A stretch of DNA of 45,349 nt from Candidatus Cryptobacteroides intestinavium (GTDB lineage: Bacteria; Bacteroidota; Bacteroidia; Bacteroidales; UBA932). The translations under genes and the position numbers were made by a program. The stretch lies in contig JADIMI010000052.1 of assembly GCA_017694845.1 (NCBI GenBank), positions 1-45,349 on the forward strand, read 5' to 3'. Of the stretch, positions 26,273-35,400 are shown piece after piece; the first letter of the stretch is position 1, and the number at the start of each line of letters is the position of its first letter. The notes under the pieces were generated by a model. The model was given only the letters and a program-made list of their open reading frames with translations, did not search any database and was not told the origin of the DNA.

Positions 26273-26291
26273 TGTCCGGAAAGAATCCGGA
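26273..26291 (+). other. Short hairpin between dnaE and the ThiL-like gene
   Basis: GTCCGGA-AAGAA-TCCGGAC is a perfect 7-bp stem. No T-run follows, so it is unlikely to be a full terminator; it may be a processing or attenuation site in a shared transcript. Confidence 0.35.
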
Positions 26292-26308
26292 CCAAATACT
26301 CACTGACA

Positions 26309-27319
26309 ATGGCAGAAGAAAGATTTTCAGACCTCGGAAGGATAGAGGCAATAACAAGACTGTTCGAAGGCACAGGATACAGGCCTTTTGAAGACACCCG
26401 GTTCGAAACAGATGGCCGGTCAGTATGCACTGAAGCCGGCAGGGTCCTGCTGGAAGGCATAGATTTCGATCTCACATACTTCCCCCTCAAACACCTCGGC
26501 TACAAGAGCGTCATTGCCGCCACAGGCGAACTCTATGCAAGATTCGCCCATCCGAGGACACTGTCTCTCACTTTCGGCATTTCCGCCAAACTCGACTTCT
26601 CCCAGGTCAGGGAATTGTGGGAAGGGGCCGTCACTGCTGCAAAAGAGCACGGATACAGCAAAGTCTCGCTTGATCTTGTACCATCCAGAAACGGGCTCTG
26701 CATCGCTGTCTCAGGCACCGGTGAAACCTCATCCATACAGGCGAAGAGACGCCCTGCAGCAAAGAGCATGGACCTTATCTGCGTGTCGGACAATCTCGGA
26801 GCCGCCTATTTCGGATTCGAGACCCTCGAAAGGGAGAAGAAGGCTTTCGAAAGCACGAAGGACGACAGCAGGCAGCCGGACCTTGAAAAATACGCCGGAT
26901 TCATAGGAGAATATCTCAAACCAGAACTCAATCCCGACCTGCTGAAGCAGATGGAGGATTCAGAGATCGTCCCAACGTTCGGCTACTTCATCACCCGGGG
27001 GCTCTCGGATGCAGTCAAGCAGCTCGTCAGGGACAGCGGGCTCGGGGCGAAAATCTATGTCGACAAGATCCCGTTCGCCGGAAACACGTTCGATCTTGGC
27101 AGGAAATACAATATCGACCCTGTATCAGCCGCAATGAACGGCGGGGATGACTTCCGCATCCTCTACACAGTCCCGATAGGAAAACACGACCGTTTCCGCC
27201 ACGATTTCCAGACATTCGACATCATCGGCCATCTCGCCCGCCCCGAAGTCGGGGCTGTTCTCGTCACACCTGACGGGGTCGAACTCCCTCTACGCGCCCA
27301 GGGCTGGAAATCCGAATGA
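26309..27319 (+). CDS. ThiL/AIR-synthase-like (PurM-fold) protein
   Basis: A 336-residue protein of the PurM-like superfamily, closest in layout to thiamine-monophosphate kinase. Supporting motifs are the N-terminal SDLGRIEAITRLF, LLEGIDFDLTYFPLKHLGYKS (the VEGVHFD...GYKA region of ThiL), CIAVSGTGE and NGGDDFRILYTVP (GGEDYELL region). The usual IGDDAA metal-binding motif near residue 30 is absent or changed (FEDTRFETDGRS), and the SDLAAMGA block reads GELYARFAHP. It may be a divergent ThiL or a related enzyme with another substrate. No other thiamine gene is nearby. It follows dnaE by 43 bp and may be cotranscribed. Confidence 0.7.
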   Translation: MAEERFSDLGRIEAITRLFEGTGYRPFEDTRFETDGRSVCTEAGRVLLEGIDFDLTYFPLKHLGYKSVIAATGELYARFAHPRTLSLTFGISAKLDFSQVRELWEGAVTAAKEHGYSKVSLDLVPSRNGLCIAVSGTGETSSIQAKRRPAAKSMDLICVSDNLGAAYFGFETLEREKKAFESTKDDSRQPDLEKYAGFIGEYLKPELNPDLLKQMEDSEIVPTFGYFITRGLSDAVKQLVRDSGLGAKIYVDKIPFAGNTFDLGRKYNIDPVSAAMNGGDDFRILYTVPIGKHDRFRHDFQTFDIIGHLARPEVGAVLVTPDGVELPLRAQGWKSE

Positions 27320-27667
27320 TATAGCACAATACACACTGTCATCCTGAAGTATCTGTTCTCTGTCATCCTGAGCGAAGCGAAGGAGCTGAAACAGAATGCC
27401 TTCCCTGTCATCCTGAGCACCCGCGCCCTGTCTAAGGGAGCGAAGCAAAGGATCTGCTCCCGAGGGCGAGACCAGAGCTGAGACACGGTGCGGTATACCA
27501 GATCCTTCACTCCGCCTGCGGCTACGTCTATGGTGACAGGAAACGGCTCCGTCTATGGTGACAAGTAATGTCATTCCGACCGCCAGCGAGGAATCTGTAC
27601 CGAAGACCGTCCGAAACTGCATCCCTTGATATGAACCCTGTGCGCAGAGGCGTTGCCGGACTGACGC

Positions 27668-27722
27668 CTCTGCGCACTGATGATGCCATACAGAGCATAT
27701 ATTGAAAGGTCCGTGCGCAGAG
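27668..27722. repeat. Conserved-interior hairpin, unit U3 (CTCTGCGCAC stem)
   Basis: Same stem and 35-bp interior as U1 with a few substitutions; arms 27668-27677 and 27713-27722 pair perfectly. Confidence 0.7.
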
Positions 27723-27850
27723 ACGCGGCTCAGTCGACGTCTCTGCGCATAAAACAACAATTCTCCACGAGGATATCAGTTCATCGACCTTCTCCATTTG
27801 CCAATGCCTGTGAAGACAGCGTCCGTTCTGGCAGAGACCGAGCGAGGACG

Positions 27851-27913
27851 GGAGATATGCGCCGGTAACCCTCAACATACGCTCCCAGTGGCATCATCGG
27901 GGAGCATATCTCC
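27851..27913. repeat. Conserved-interior hairpin, unit U4 (GGAGATATGC stem)
   Basis: Arms GGAGATATGC (27851-27860) and GCATATCTCC (27904-27913) pair perfectly. The interior contains ACCCTCAACATACGCTCC and GGCATCATC. Confidence 0.7.
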
Positions 27914-27924
27914 ACAAAAATGTC

Positions 27925-27985
27925 GAGATATGCGCGGCCGACCCTTGATATACGCTTTCTACGGCATCATCAGGGCGCATATCTC
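27925..27985. repeat. Conserved-interior hairpin, unit U5 (GAGATATGCGC stem)
   Basis: Arms GAGATATGCGC (27925-27935) and GCGCATATCTC (27975-27985) pair perfectly. The interior contains ACCCTTGATATACGCTTTC and GGCATCATC. Confidence 0.7.
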
Positions 27986-28222
27986 CTATGGAATCACCGG
28001 TGACCGTCAAAGTGGAGAACAAATGTGGTGCTCCAGATCCTTCACTCCGCCTGCGGCTGCGTTCAGGATGACAAAAGCAGCGGCATTCAGAATGACAAAA
28101 GAGTGGCTGTTCAGGATGACAGGAGACAGGCTTCGTCTATGGTGACAAGGAATGTCTTTCTGAGCACCTCTCGTTGTCATTCTGAGCAAAGCGAAGAATC
28201 TGGAGAAGAAGGGCGGGACAAC

Positions 28223-28378
28223 GGACCACGAACAAGCCAAATTCGCATCTTATTGAAATACAGATTATTACAAAAATCGATTGTTCGTGGTCCCCACTTT
28301 TTTGGGGGGACCGCGAACAAGGCTGTTTTGCATTGTATTGTACCTCAGTGGATTACAAAAAGTTGATGTTCGCGGTCC
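28223..28378. repeat. Pair of 71-bp inverted-end (REPIN-like) units, copy B
   Basis: Units 28223-28293 and 28308-28378 are each 71 bp with a 14-bp spacer, exactly as at 5448-5603. The arms are GGACCACGAACAAG/TTGTTCGTGGTCC and GGACCGCGAACAAG/TGTTCGCGGTCC. The G-to-A change in the first left arm matches the T in its right arm, so pairing is kept. Confidence 0.8.
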
Positions 28379-28530
28379 GATGTCCGCAGAAGAGTGCAGG
28401 TACACTCATCCTGTGTGGAAGCACTCTGTCTAAAGGAGCGAAGCATATTGGCGTTCTGAACGAAGCGAAGAATCTGGCGTGGCAAGCCGATATAATGAAC
28501 CGGGGTGGTGCTTCAGATCCTTCGCTGACG
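28379..28530. repeat. Repeat-rich spacer
   Basis: Contains a copy of the GTTCTGAACGAAGCGAAG-AATCTGG repeat (28452-28478) and CTTCAGATCCTTCGCTGACG leading into the tandem array. No gene seen. Confidence 0.55.
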
Positions 28531-28675
28531 CTCAGGATGACAAAAGGGACGGTCAGGATGACAAAAGGGACGGTCAGGAGGACAAAAGGGACGCTCAGGA
28601 TGACAAAAGGGACGCTCAGGATGACAAAAGGGACGGTCAGGAGGACAAAGGGACGGTCGAGAGGACAAAGGGACG
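28531..28675. repeat. 21-bp tandem repeat, seven units
   Basis: Five 21-bp units and two 20-bp units of (C/G)TCAGGATGACAAAAGGGACG. The unit is the CAGGATGACAAAAG tail of the widespread intergenic repeat, amplified in tandem. Unit-to-unit variation (GATGAC or GAGGAC; C or G at the first base) is patterned, suggesting multi-unit duplication. It ends 7 bp before the stop codon end of the minus-strand gene at 28683. Confidence 0.85.
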
Positions 28676-28682
28676 TGAGGAG

Positions 28683-29162
28683 CTATCCTTTGACATCGTA
28701 TTTTGTGCAATAGGCTTCATATTCCGCATCTGTCAGCCAGCACTCCAGATAGCGGAATATTTTCCTTTCATCCCAATTGTAGCGCTGCCTCAACACCGAC
28801 TCCAGTTCATCTCCTGCTTTACGGAACCGGATATGGTACTTCCTGTCTGACTTTATGTCGAGATACCGGGTCTTGGCGTACTTCCTGAGAAATTTAAGCA
28901 GTGTCTTCTTCTCTGCAGCAGTCAGGTTTTCGCTATTCCGGATGTCTTCTGCCTTGTATTCCCAGACTGCCACTTTCTTTTCAGGACTGAACAGATTGTA
29001 CAGGGCCTGCTGCTGAAAGAACGGAAGCACTACAATTTCGGAACGCGGAGCTGTGGAATAATAACCGATATTGTCACTTGCCCATCTGTCATATTCATTC
29101 GGAGTCTGTGCCGACATTGCACCGGCAAGGCAGATTGCAATAAGGAAAGATATCCGTTTCAT
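28683..29162 (-). CDS. Small secreted protein of unknown function
   Basis: A 159-residue protein with a signal peptide (MKRISFLIAICLAGAMSA, cleavage before QTP). The mature part is basic and helical. Recognisable stretches are VVLPFFQQQALYNLFSPEKK, LTAAEKKTLLKFLRKYAKTRY and a C-terminal WLTDAEYEAYCTKYD. I do not recognise the family. It is not obviously linked to the RND operon, since its start is 151 bp beyond the stop of the RND gene at 29314. Its 3' end touches the 21-bp tandem array. Confidence 0.7.
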   Translation of the reverse strand: MKRISFLIAICLAGAMSAQTPNEYDRWASDNIGYYSTAPRSEIVVLPFFQQQALYNLFSPEKKVAVWEYKAEDIRNSENLTAAEKKTLLKFLRKYAKTRYLDIKSDRKYHIRFRKAGDELESVLRQRYNWDERKIFRYLECWLTDAEYEAYCTKYDVKG

Positions 29163-29267
29163 AGCATTATAGAATTATATGGGTTACCGTTCTGAAAAAT
29201 CAACGCAATAACAAAAATAACAAAACAAAAATAACAAAACAATAATCTACCCGGGCATATATCCGCT
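29163..29267. promoter_or_regulatory. AT-rich spacer with candidate promoter for the secreted protein
   Basis: On the minus strand TATTTTTG (29212-29219) fits the -7 consensus, within an AATAACAAAA microsatellite that repeats the same box. Slippage in this tract could vary promoter spacing, which is only a suggestion. Confidence 0.35.
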
Positions 29268-29330
29268 GGTATCGCTTCACCTGAAACCGGTATCACTTCA
29301 TCTGAAACCGGTATCATTTCACCCGGAAGC
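29268..29330. repeat. 21-bp tandem repeat (3 units) covering the RND stop codon
   Basis: Units 29268-29288, 29289-29309 and 29310-29330 follow GGTATCRCTTCACCTGAAACC. The third unit contains the end of the RND gene at 29314 including its stop. On the minus strand the second unit also carries an in-phase TGA, so the gene end itself has been copied outward. Confidence 0.75.
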
Positions 29331-32300
29331 AGAAGACCGGAAGGAAGATGACAAGGGCGACTATCGAGAAGAGCATTCCGGCAATAGTCCCGACAGCGAA
29401 TGCGAACCAGAAGACTTCCTTCGGTCCATCGAAAAGGAAAGGGATGAGACCAAGGACAGTGGAGATTATTGTGAGCATTATCGGATTGATCTTGTGGTTG
29501 AACGCCTTGACATAACGTCTGACCATATATCTGTTCCTTGCCTGCCCCTCAAGATGCCGGACGGAATCGAGACTCCTGCCCGATTTCATGAACTCGTTGA
29601 TCAGATAGATCCCGGCATTGACCACAATACCGCTGAGCATCACGAACGCAGCGAATCCGCCCTGGTCGAACGTGAACTCCGACAGCCCGAATATAAGGAA
29701 GACACCGATGAAAGACACCGGAATCAGCAGTATGACCGCAAACGGGAGCCGCAGCGACTCGAAAGTCATACTGCACATCACATAGATTATCGCGATGATC
29801 AGCAGTATCAGGGAAGCGTAGCCCATCTTGCCTGTGTCCCCCCAGCCCCTGTATCCCTGTCTCCAGGCCTTGTATCCTACAGGAAGGACCTCATCGTTCA
29901 TATATTCGAGGGTCTCGTCAAGGAATTTCTTGGAAATGTCATAGAATCCGATGAAATTATAGCCTACGCATACCTCGTACGACTGATTGTTGCGCGTAAT
30001 CGGGAGTCCTGTGCGCTTCTTCTGGATGGATCCCATCTCGGCAAGCCTCGCCTTGCCATTACCGACATCAATCTGGGAATTGAGGACATTCCACAGGTCA
30101 AATTCATCTCTCATGGAAGATTCCAGTACGGCGGAAGTCTGTTCCCCTCCAATACGGATACTACGTAAAGGCCGGTCATACAGGATGGAACCCAACTCCG
30201 AATAATACCTGTAAGGACTTACTCCAGCAGCTGCCATCCTTCCGAAATCATATTCAAGATTGAACTCCGTTCCCCCGTAAGAACCGTCCGTACCCATTAT
30301 TTCAGGTTCCGATACCCTCCTGTTGGAATCCAGCCTCTCCAACAGGATTTCGGCATACCCCATCAGTTCATCGTAATTGTATCCGCTCATGTTTATGCGG
30401 AAATCCTTGTAGCGGGAAACCACATTATTGTTGAAATAATTGTCATTGATCCCCCATACGCTCCAGGTCGCACCTCCGAAATTGGTCGCCATCGACACGA
30501 CATTGGACTTCAGCACTGCGGGGAAGGAACTCTGCTCGTACTCCGGCTTGAAATGTACCTCTATCAATCCGTTGTCGTATGAAGTAATGTTCGTCGAGAA
30601 TGTCTCTATTTCATCGAACAGGCTGAGATAGTTCTCCATTGCCTTCATCACATCATTGAGTTGCCCGACGGTGCAGCCTTCAGGCATCGCCGCACTTACA
30701 TAAAGGGCATCCCGTCCCGGCTCCCGGTAGAAGTCAGACCGGTCCAGAGCCTTGTTGAACAGAGTGAAGGAAGTCCCGAGCACGGAATCCATTGTCTTCC
30801 TTGCATCTCCGCCGAACACCGCATTGTATGCCCTCTGGAACAAGTTCCTCTCGTCCTCAAAACGGTCTTTGCCCACTTCGTTCGGGAGAAGGCAGACTGG
30901 AAGTCCGAATGCGGCCACAAGAGCCACAATATAAGCCCACCTGTGCCGCTGCCCCCTTTCGATATAGGCAATGTAGAATCTGTTCCATCTGATGACCCTT
31001 CTGCGCCGCCTGACAGACAGGCTGTAGCTGCTCCTTTTAAGTGGGAAACGGTCCAGCAACGACGGAATGAAAAGCCAGGCCGTGAGCAGGGAGACCGAAA
31101 GGTTCACTATTATCACCCAGGAAAAATCCTCGAGATTGGCCCTGTCCTTCTCCGGCAGAAGAAGGATGACGAACAATGCACCTATAGTGGTGGCAGTCGC
31201 CCCGAGAATCGCAGGAAAGACAGACCTGTTGTGATAATATGAATAGTGATCCGTCATCACGATGGACGAATCTATGATGATGCCCAATGATACGGTGATA
31301 CCGGCAAGGGTATAGATATGGATATCAAGATCTATGAGATTGTAAAAGACTATGGCGACAAGGATATTGACGGCAAGGGTCGCTGAAATGAGAAGCAGAT
31401 AGCGGACCGACCGGTTGACCAGCCAGACAAAGACAAGAAGAAGGAGGATACAGAGGATGGTCCTGAAATACAGTTTGTCAAGTTCTGCCAAGATACTTTC
31501 CGAAGCATCATAGTTCAGCGATACGGACAGCTCAGCAGGCAGGGAGGACTGGAGTTCTTCCATCATAGCCCTGACCGCATCCACGACCCTGATCAGGTTG
31601 GAGTCCGGGATGACATTGACAGACAGAGTGACGGTATTGAGGCCGTTGATCCTGTAATATGCAGACGGCTGCGACTCGACATACCTCCAGGAGGCGATCT
31701 CACCGAGACAGATGATCCTGTCCCCTGCCCTGCCTACAGGTATCTCCGCTATATTGTCGGAAGTCCGGCACGCAAGCTTCAGGTCTATCATTTCATCCCC
31801 GGACAGCACCATACCCAGCGACTCCGAACTGAAATATGAATTGAATGCATCTGCAATATCGGATGCCGAGATGCCGTAGACGGCAGCCTGGCGTGCATCG
31901 AAAGTGATACGGAGCTCGTACGGGGTCGCACCCCAAAGAGAGACCCTGTCCACCCCATCGACTCTGGACAGAGGGGTAATGAGATAATCGGTGACATATC
32001 TGTCTATCTCCTTCGACGGCAGGGAGCTCTTGATATTGTATGATACGGCCGTGCGGCTCGTACCTCCACGGGAATCAAGGGAAATGGACGGGTATGACAC
32101 CCCATCCGGCAGGCTGTACCACAGGTTCCTGATCCTGGATGCCACCTCGAACCTCGCCGCCGCCATATCCGTCCCTTTGCGGAACGACAGGGAGACACGG
32201 CCTGAACCCCGCTTCGAGACCGAACTGATCCTGGTGCAGTTCTTCATCCCTGACAGCACTCCCTCGATACGGGATGTGACCTCTGCCTCCATCACCCGTT

Positions 32301-32463
32301 CCGAAACATCGCTCCAGGTCCAGGACACGGAGATGGAGCGGGACTGCGGAGATGGAGTGTACTGCACATCGAGAAGAGGCATCGTGGCAAGACCGGCCAC
32401 GGCGGCCACCACCATCAGCAGCAGTACAGAAAATGCCGGTATATGAAACCCTCTCCTACTCAT
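29314..32463 (-). CDS. RND efflux pump inner-membrane subunit (second of pair)
   Basis: A protein of 1049 residues from the ATG at 32463 (MSRRGFHIPAFSVLLL); the earlier in-frame ATGs add a non-conserved tail. It has the AcrB-like layout: TM1, porter domain, TM2-6 with SLGIIIDSSIVMTDHYS (TM4 region with an acidic residue), a second porter domain and TM8-12 with MLSGIVVNAGIYLINEF. It should export a substrate using the proton gradient, with the adaptor and TolC encoded upstream. It overlaps the preceding RND gene by 8 bp, so the two are coupled and may form a heteromeric pump of the MdtBC type. The stop lies in a tandem repeat. Confidence 0.93.
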   Translation of the reverse strand: MSRRGFHIPAFSVLLLMVVAAVAGLATMPLLDVQYTPSPQSRSISVSWTWSDVSERVMEAEVTSRIEGVLSGMKNCTRISSVSKRGSGRVSLSFRKGTDMAAARFEVASRIRNLWYSLPDGVSYPSISLDSRGGTSRTAVSYNIKSSLPSKEIDRYVTDYLITPLSRVDGVDRVSLWGATPYELRITFDARQAAVYGISASDIADAFNSYFSSESLGMVLSGDEMIDLKLACRTSDNIAEIPVGRAGDRIICLGEIASWRYVESQPSAYYRINGLNTVTLSVNVIPDSNLIRVVDAVRAMMEELQSSLPAELSVSLNYDASESILAELDKLYFRTILCILLLLVFVWLVNRSVRYLLLISATLAVNILVAIVFYNLIDLDIHIYTLAGITVSLGIIIDSSIVMTDHYSYYHNRSVFPAILGATATTIGALFVILLLPEKDRANLEDFSWVIIVNLSVSLLTAWLFIPSLLDRFPLKRSSYSLSVRRRRRVIRWNRFYIAYIERGQRHRWAYIVALVAAFGLPVCLLPNEVGKDRFEDERNLFQRAYNAVFGGDARKTMDSVLGTSFTLFNKALDRSDFYREPGRDALYVSAAMPEGCTVGQLNDVMKAMENYLSLFDEIETFSTNITSYDNGLIEVHFKPEYEQSSFPAVLKSNVVSMATNFGGATWSVWGINDNYFNNNVVSRYKDFRINMSGYNYDELMGYAEILLERLDSNRRVSEPEIMGTDGSYGGTEFNLEYDFGRMAAAGVSPYRYYSELGSILYDRPLRSIRIGGEQTSAVLESSMRDEFDLWNVLNSQIDVGNGKARLAEMGSIQKKRTGLPITRNNQSYEVCVGYNFIGFYDISKKFLDETLEYMNDEVLPVGYKAWRQGYRGWGDTGKMGYASLILLIIAIIYVMCSMTFESLRLPFAVILLIPVSFIGVFLIFGLSEFTFDQGGFAAFVMLSGIVVNAGIYLINEFMKSGRSLDSVRHLEGQARNRYMVRRYVKAFNHKINPIMLTIISTVLGLIPFLFDGPKEVFWFAFAVGTIAGMLFSIVALVIFLPVFCFRVK

Positions 32464-35400
32464 CCCTTCGGTATATCTCATAATACACCACAGGCACAAA
32501 GAAAAGACTTATCAGCGTACCTATAGTCAGACCGGCAATGATCACGAGAGACATCGGATACTGCAGGTCATCCCCCATATTCCCTCTCGACAGGAACGGA
32601 CAGACGGCAAGAATAGTCGTCAGAGAAGTCATCACTATCGCCTTCAGCCTCCTCTGCCCTCCTTCCATAATGGCATGCTTGAGGTGATACCCCTCCTTCC
32701 TCAGCCTGTTGATGGTATCTATCTTGAGGATAGAGTCGTTGATGACGATACCGCATATCACAACAAGCCCGATCAGGGACATAAGATTGATTGTAGCCCC
32801 GCATATCCAGAGAACGAGCAGGGATCCGGCTATGTCTATCACGATCTCGGACATTATCACCAACGGCTGCACAAGGGACTCGAACTGAGAAGCGAGAATG
32901 AGATAAAGCAGCACAAGCGCCACCAGAAGGACGAATATCAGTTCACGGGTCATCTCCCTGTTGGAGAATACAGACCCGCTGAAATTCACCTCGAAACTGC
33001 CATCCCGGCCGACCGTATCGCTTATTCTGGACATTATCTTTTCCGGCCGCATATTTCCCGGAGACATTTCAAGAGGATAATATTCCCCTTCCACCCCTGA
33101 TATGATATACTTGAAATCCTCATCGTATGTCTGGGTCATCATACTGTATACGGGAATGTCTCTGCCTCCCTTCCTTATCCAGGTATCCGTAAGTATCTCC
33201 CGGATATCCCTGGTATCGGTTCCCATCACCACGGGGATGGATTCATTGCCCTGGACAATGTTGAACAGGCTGTTCTCGTTCAGAGCGTTCCTGAGGACCG
33301 ACAGGAGGTCCTGATAGGAGACATCATAGAGCGCCATCTTCCGTGGATCCGCTACATACAGAACATCCTTCTTCAGCTGTATGTCATCGAATCCGATCCC
33401 CGGCAGGTCAGAGGAAATCTTCCCGACCGTCGCGGCCAGCGTCTCCGGGTCAAGCTCGGAAGAGCCCACAGGACGCAGCCTCGCCACCAGCTCCGCCTCC
33501 CGCTCCGCAAAGACCATATCGAAGATATTTCCCGAAGGTTCAAAGGAATACACACAGGCCGGATAGCTGCTGTCAAGGAACCCGGCGACCGTCTCCTTGA
33601 CCATACCGAGAGTCTCAGCATCCTTGCAGTCGATATACATCACCGCCCCGGATGCCGATGATTCACCACTGTGGCCGAGGACAAACTGCTGCATACCCAC
33701 CATAGATGTCATCTGCTCCGTATCCTTCCCGATCAGCCTCTCCATCTCCTCGACCCTGTCACTGTTGCCCTCAAGTGCGATATGCTCGTTCCAGTCCACT
33801 TTCAGAAGAGTGTCGGTGTAGGTCATCTCGGGAAGTTTCTCCTTCGGCATATAGATGAAGCACACGACGATGAGGACTCCTGACAGGAAGAAGACCGCCC
33901 AGCCTGCCCAGCGGTGCCTGAAAGCCCAGACAAGACCGGACTCATATCTGCGGATGACTCCGGCGAACGAGAACTTCTCCAGAAGAGGGGAAGGCCGGAA
34001 CGAATCGAATTTCCTGTACCACAGCCAGTAATAGACAGGGATTATGGTGACTGTCATTGCATACGCCGTCAGGAGAGTGATTGTGACAGCCATTGCCTGG
34101 TCATAGAACAGGGCGCCGGCGATTCCGCTCACAAACACAAGCGGAATAAATACTGCACAGGTTGTCAGCACGGAACTGAGCATCGGAGCCACAACCTCGG
34201 ACGTTCCCCTGACCACGGCCTTCCTCAGGCTGTCTCCGCGCTGCCAGCGGGCTGTGATATTGTCCGTCAGCACAATCGTATTGTCGACCATCATCCCCAC
34301 TCCGAGCACAAGTCCGGAAAGTGAGATAATATTGATAGTCAAGCCAATGACATAGAATATCAGCATTGTGAATATCAATGCTGTCGGGATGGTCAGAGCC
34401 ACAAGTGCAGGAGACCGGAAGTCCTGCATGAACAGGAAGATAATGATACAGGCGAGGACTATACCGATAACTATATTGTTCACCAGATTATCGATAGAAT
34501 ATTCAAGAAGGGCCGTCTGGTCGCGCGTCACCTCGAATTCAAGCTCAGGATAGTCCTTCGAGAACTGTCCCATAAGCCTGCCAATGCTTTTCCTGAGGTC
34601 TGCCATCCTCGCATCGCTCTGCTTGATCACGGCCATAGTCACGGCATCCTTCCCATCCGAACGGACAAGTCCTGACCTCTTTGCAGGATGCTCGATGACC
34701 TTCGCTATATCCTTGACCTGCAGAAGCCGTCCCTTATGATTGATGTATATGTCCTCTATATCCTTTCTGTCAGAAGCGAAAGACTGGAACTTGACGTTGT
34801 ACCTGTATTCTCCATCCCTGATGGACAGGCTGCCGAGCCTTACATTAGCCGACCTTATATAGCTTTCGAATTCCTCTCCGGTGATACCGGTCTGCCTGAG
34901 TATCTTCATATCCGGAACAATCAGAAGCTCCGGACTGACATATCCGCTCATATCCACCATCGCCACTTCTGACAGCTGCTCTATACGTTTCGACACCACT
35001 TCCGATGCGAAACGGCTCATATCCGAGAATTGTCTTGTCACAGGGAAAAGCACTGTGTCGGCATCGCCTGAAAGCGGTTCCTCCTCCTTGAGCGTCATAT
35101 TGATATAGAAAGCCGGGATATCGGATGCATCAGACTTGAGCACCTTCGGGCGGTCAATGTCCTTCAGACTGCCCATCGTCCTGTCTATCTTTTCGTTGAC
35201 CTCAATGAACAGATAGTCGATGTCAGACCCTTCCTGAAAGGAAAGCCTGATGGTACCGCTTCCGTCCCTGGATTCGCAGACTATATCTTCAAGGGAATGC
35301 AGCTGCAGCAGCTGCTGCCTCAGAGGACGGACCACAGTCTCGTCCACCTCCCTGGCAGAGAGGGATGGGGCACTCGTCTGTACAATGATATACGGAACAT

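Larger units (their letters stand above)
27320..28222. repeat. Mosaic of intergenic repeats (block 2)
   Basis: Over 900 bp without a gene. Modules in order are: CATCCTGAGCGAAGCGAAG copies (27345-27460); AGATCCTTCACTCCGCC...TCTATGGTGACA (27501-27539); GTGCGCAGAG hairpins (27630-27760); GGAGATATGC hairpins (27851-27985). Next come CAGATCCTTCACTCCGCC leading into CAGGATGACAAAAG copies (28034-28125) and a CATTCTGAGCAAAGCGAAG copy (28165-28202). The stretch 27590-28070 is colinear with 5740-6160, so one segment was copied or the modules assemble in a fixed order. Confidence 0.75.

Noticed and set aside
27290..28145. Several open frames of 100-156 codons in repeat block 2
   Set aside because: They consist only of translated intergenic repeats and hairpins, and similar frames appear in block 1 for the same reason.
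28531..28675. CRISPR array
   Set aside because: The repeats abut with no spacers, are 20-21 bp and vary; no cas genes are nearby.
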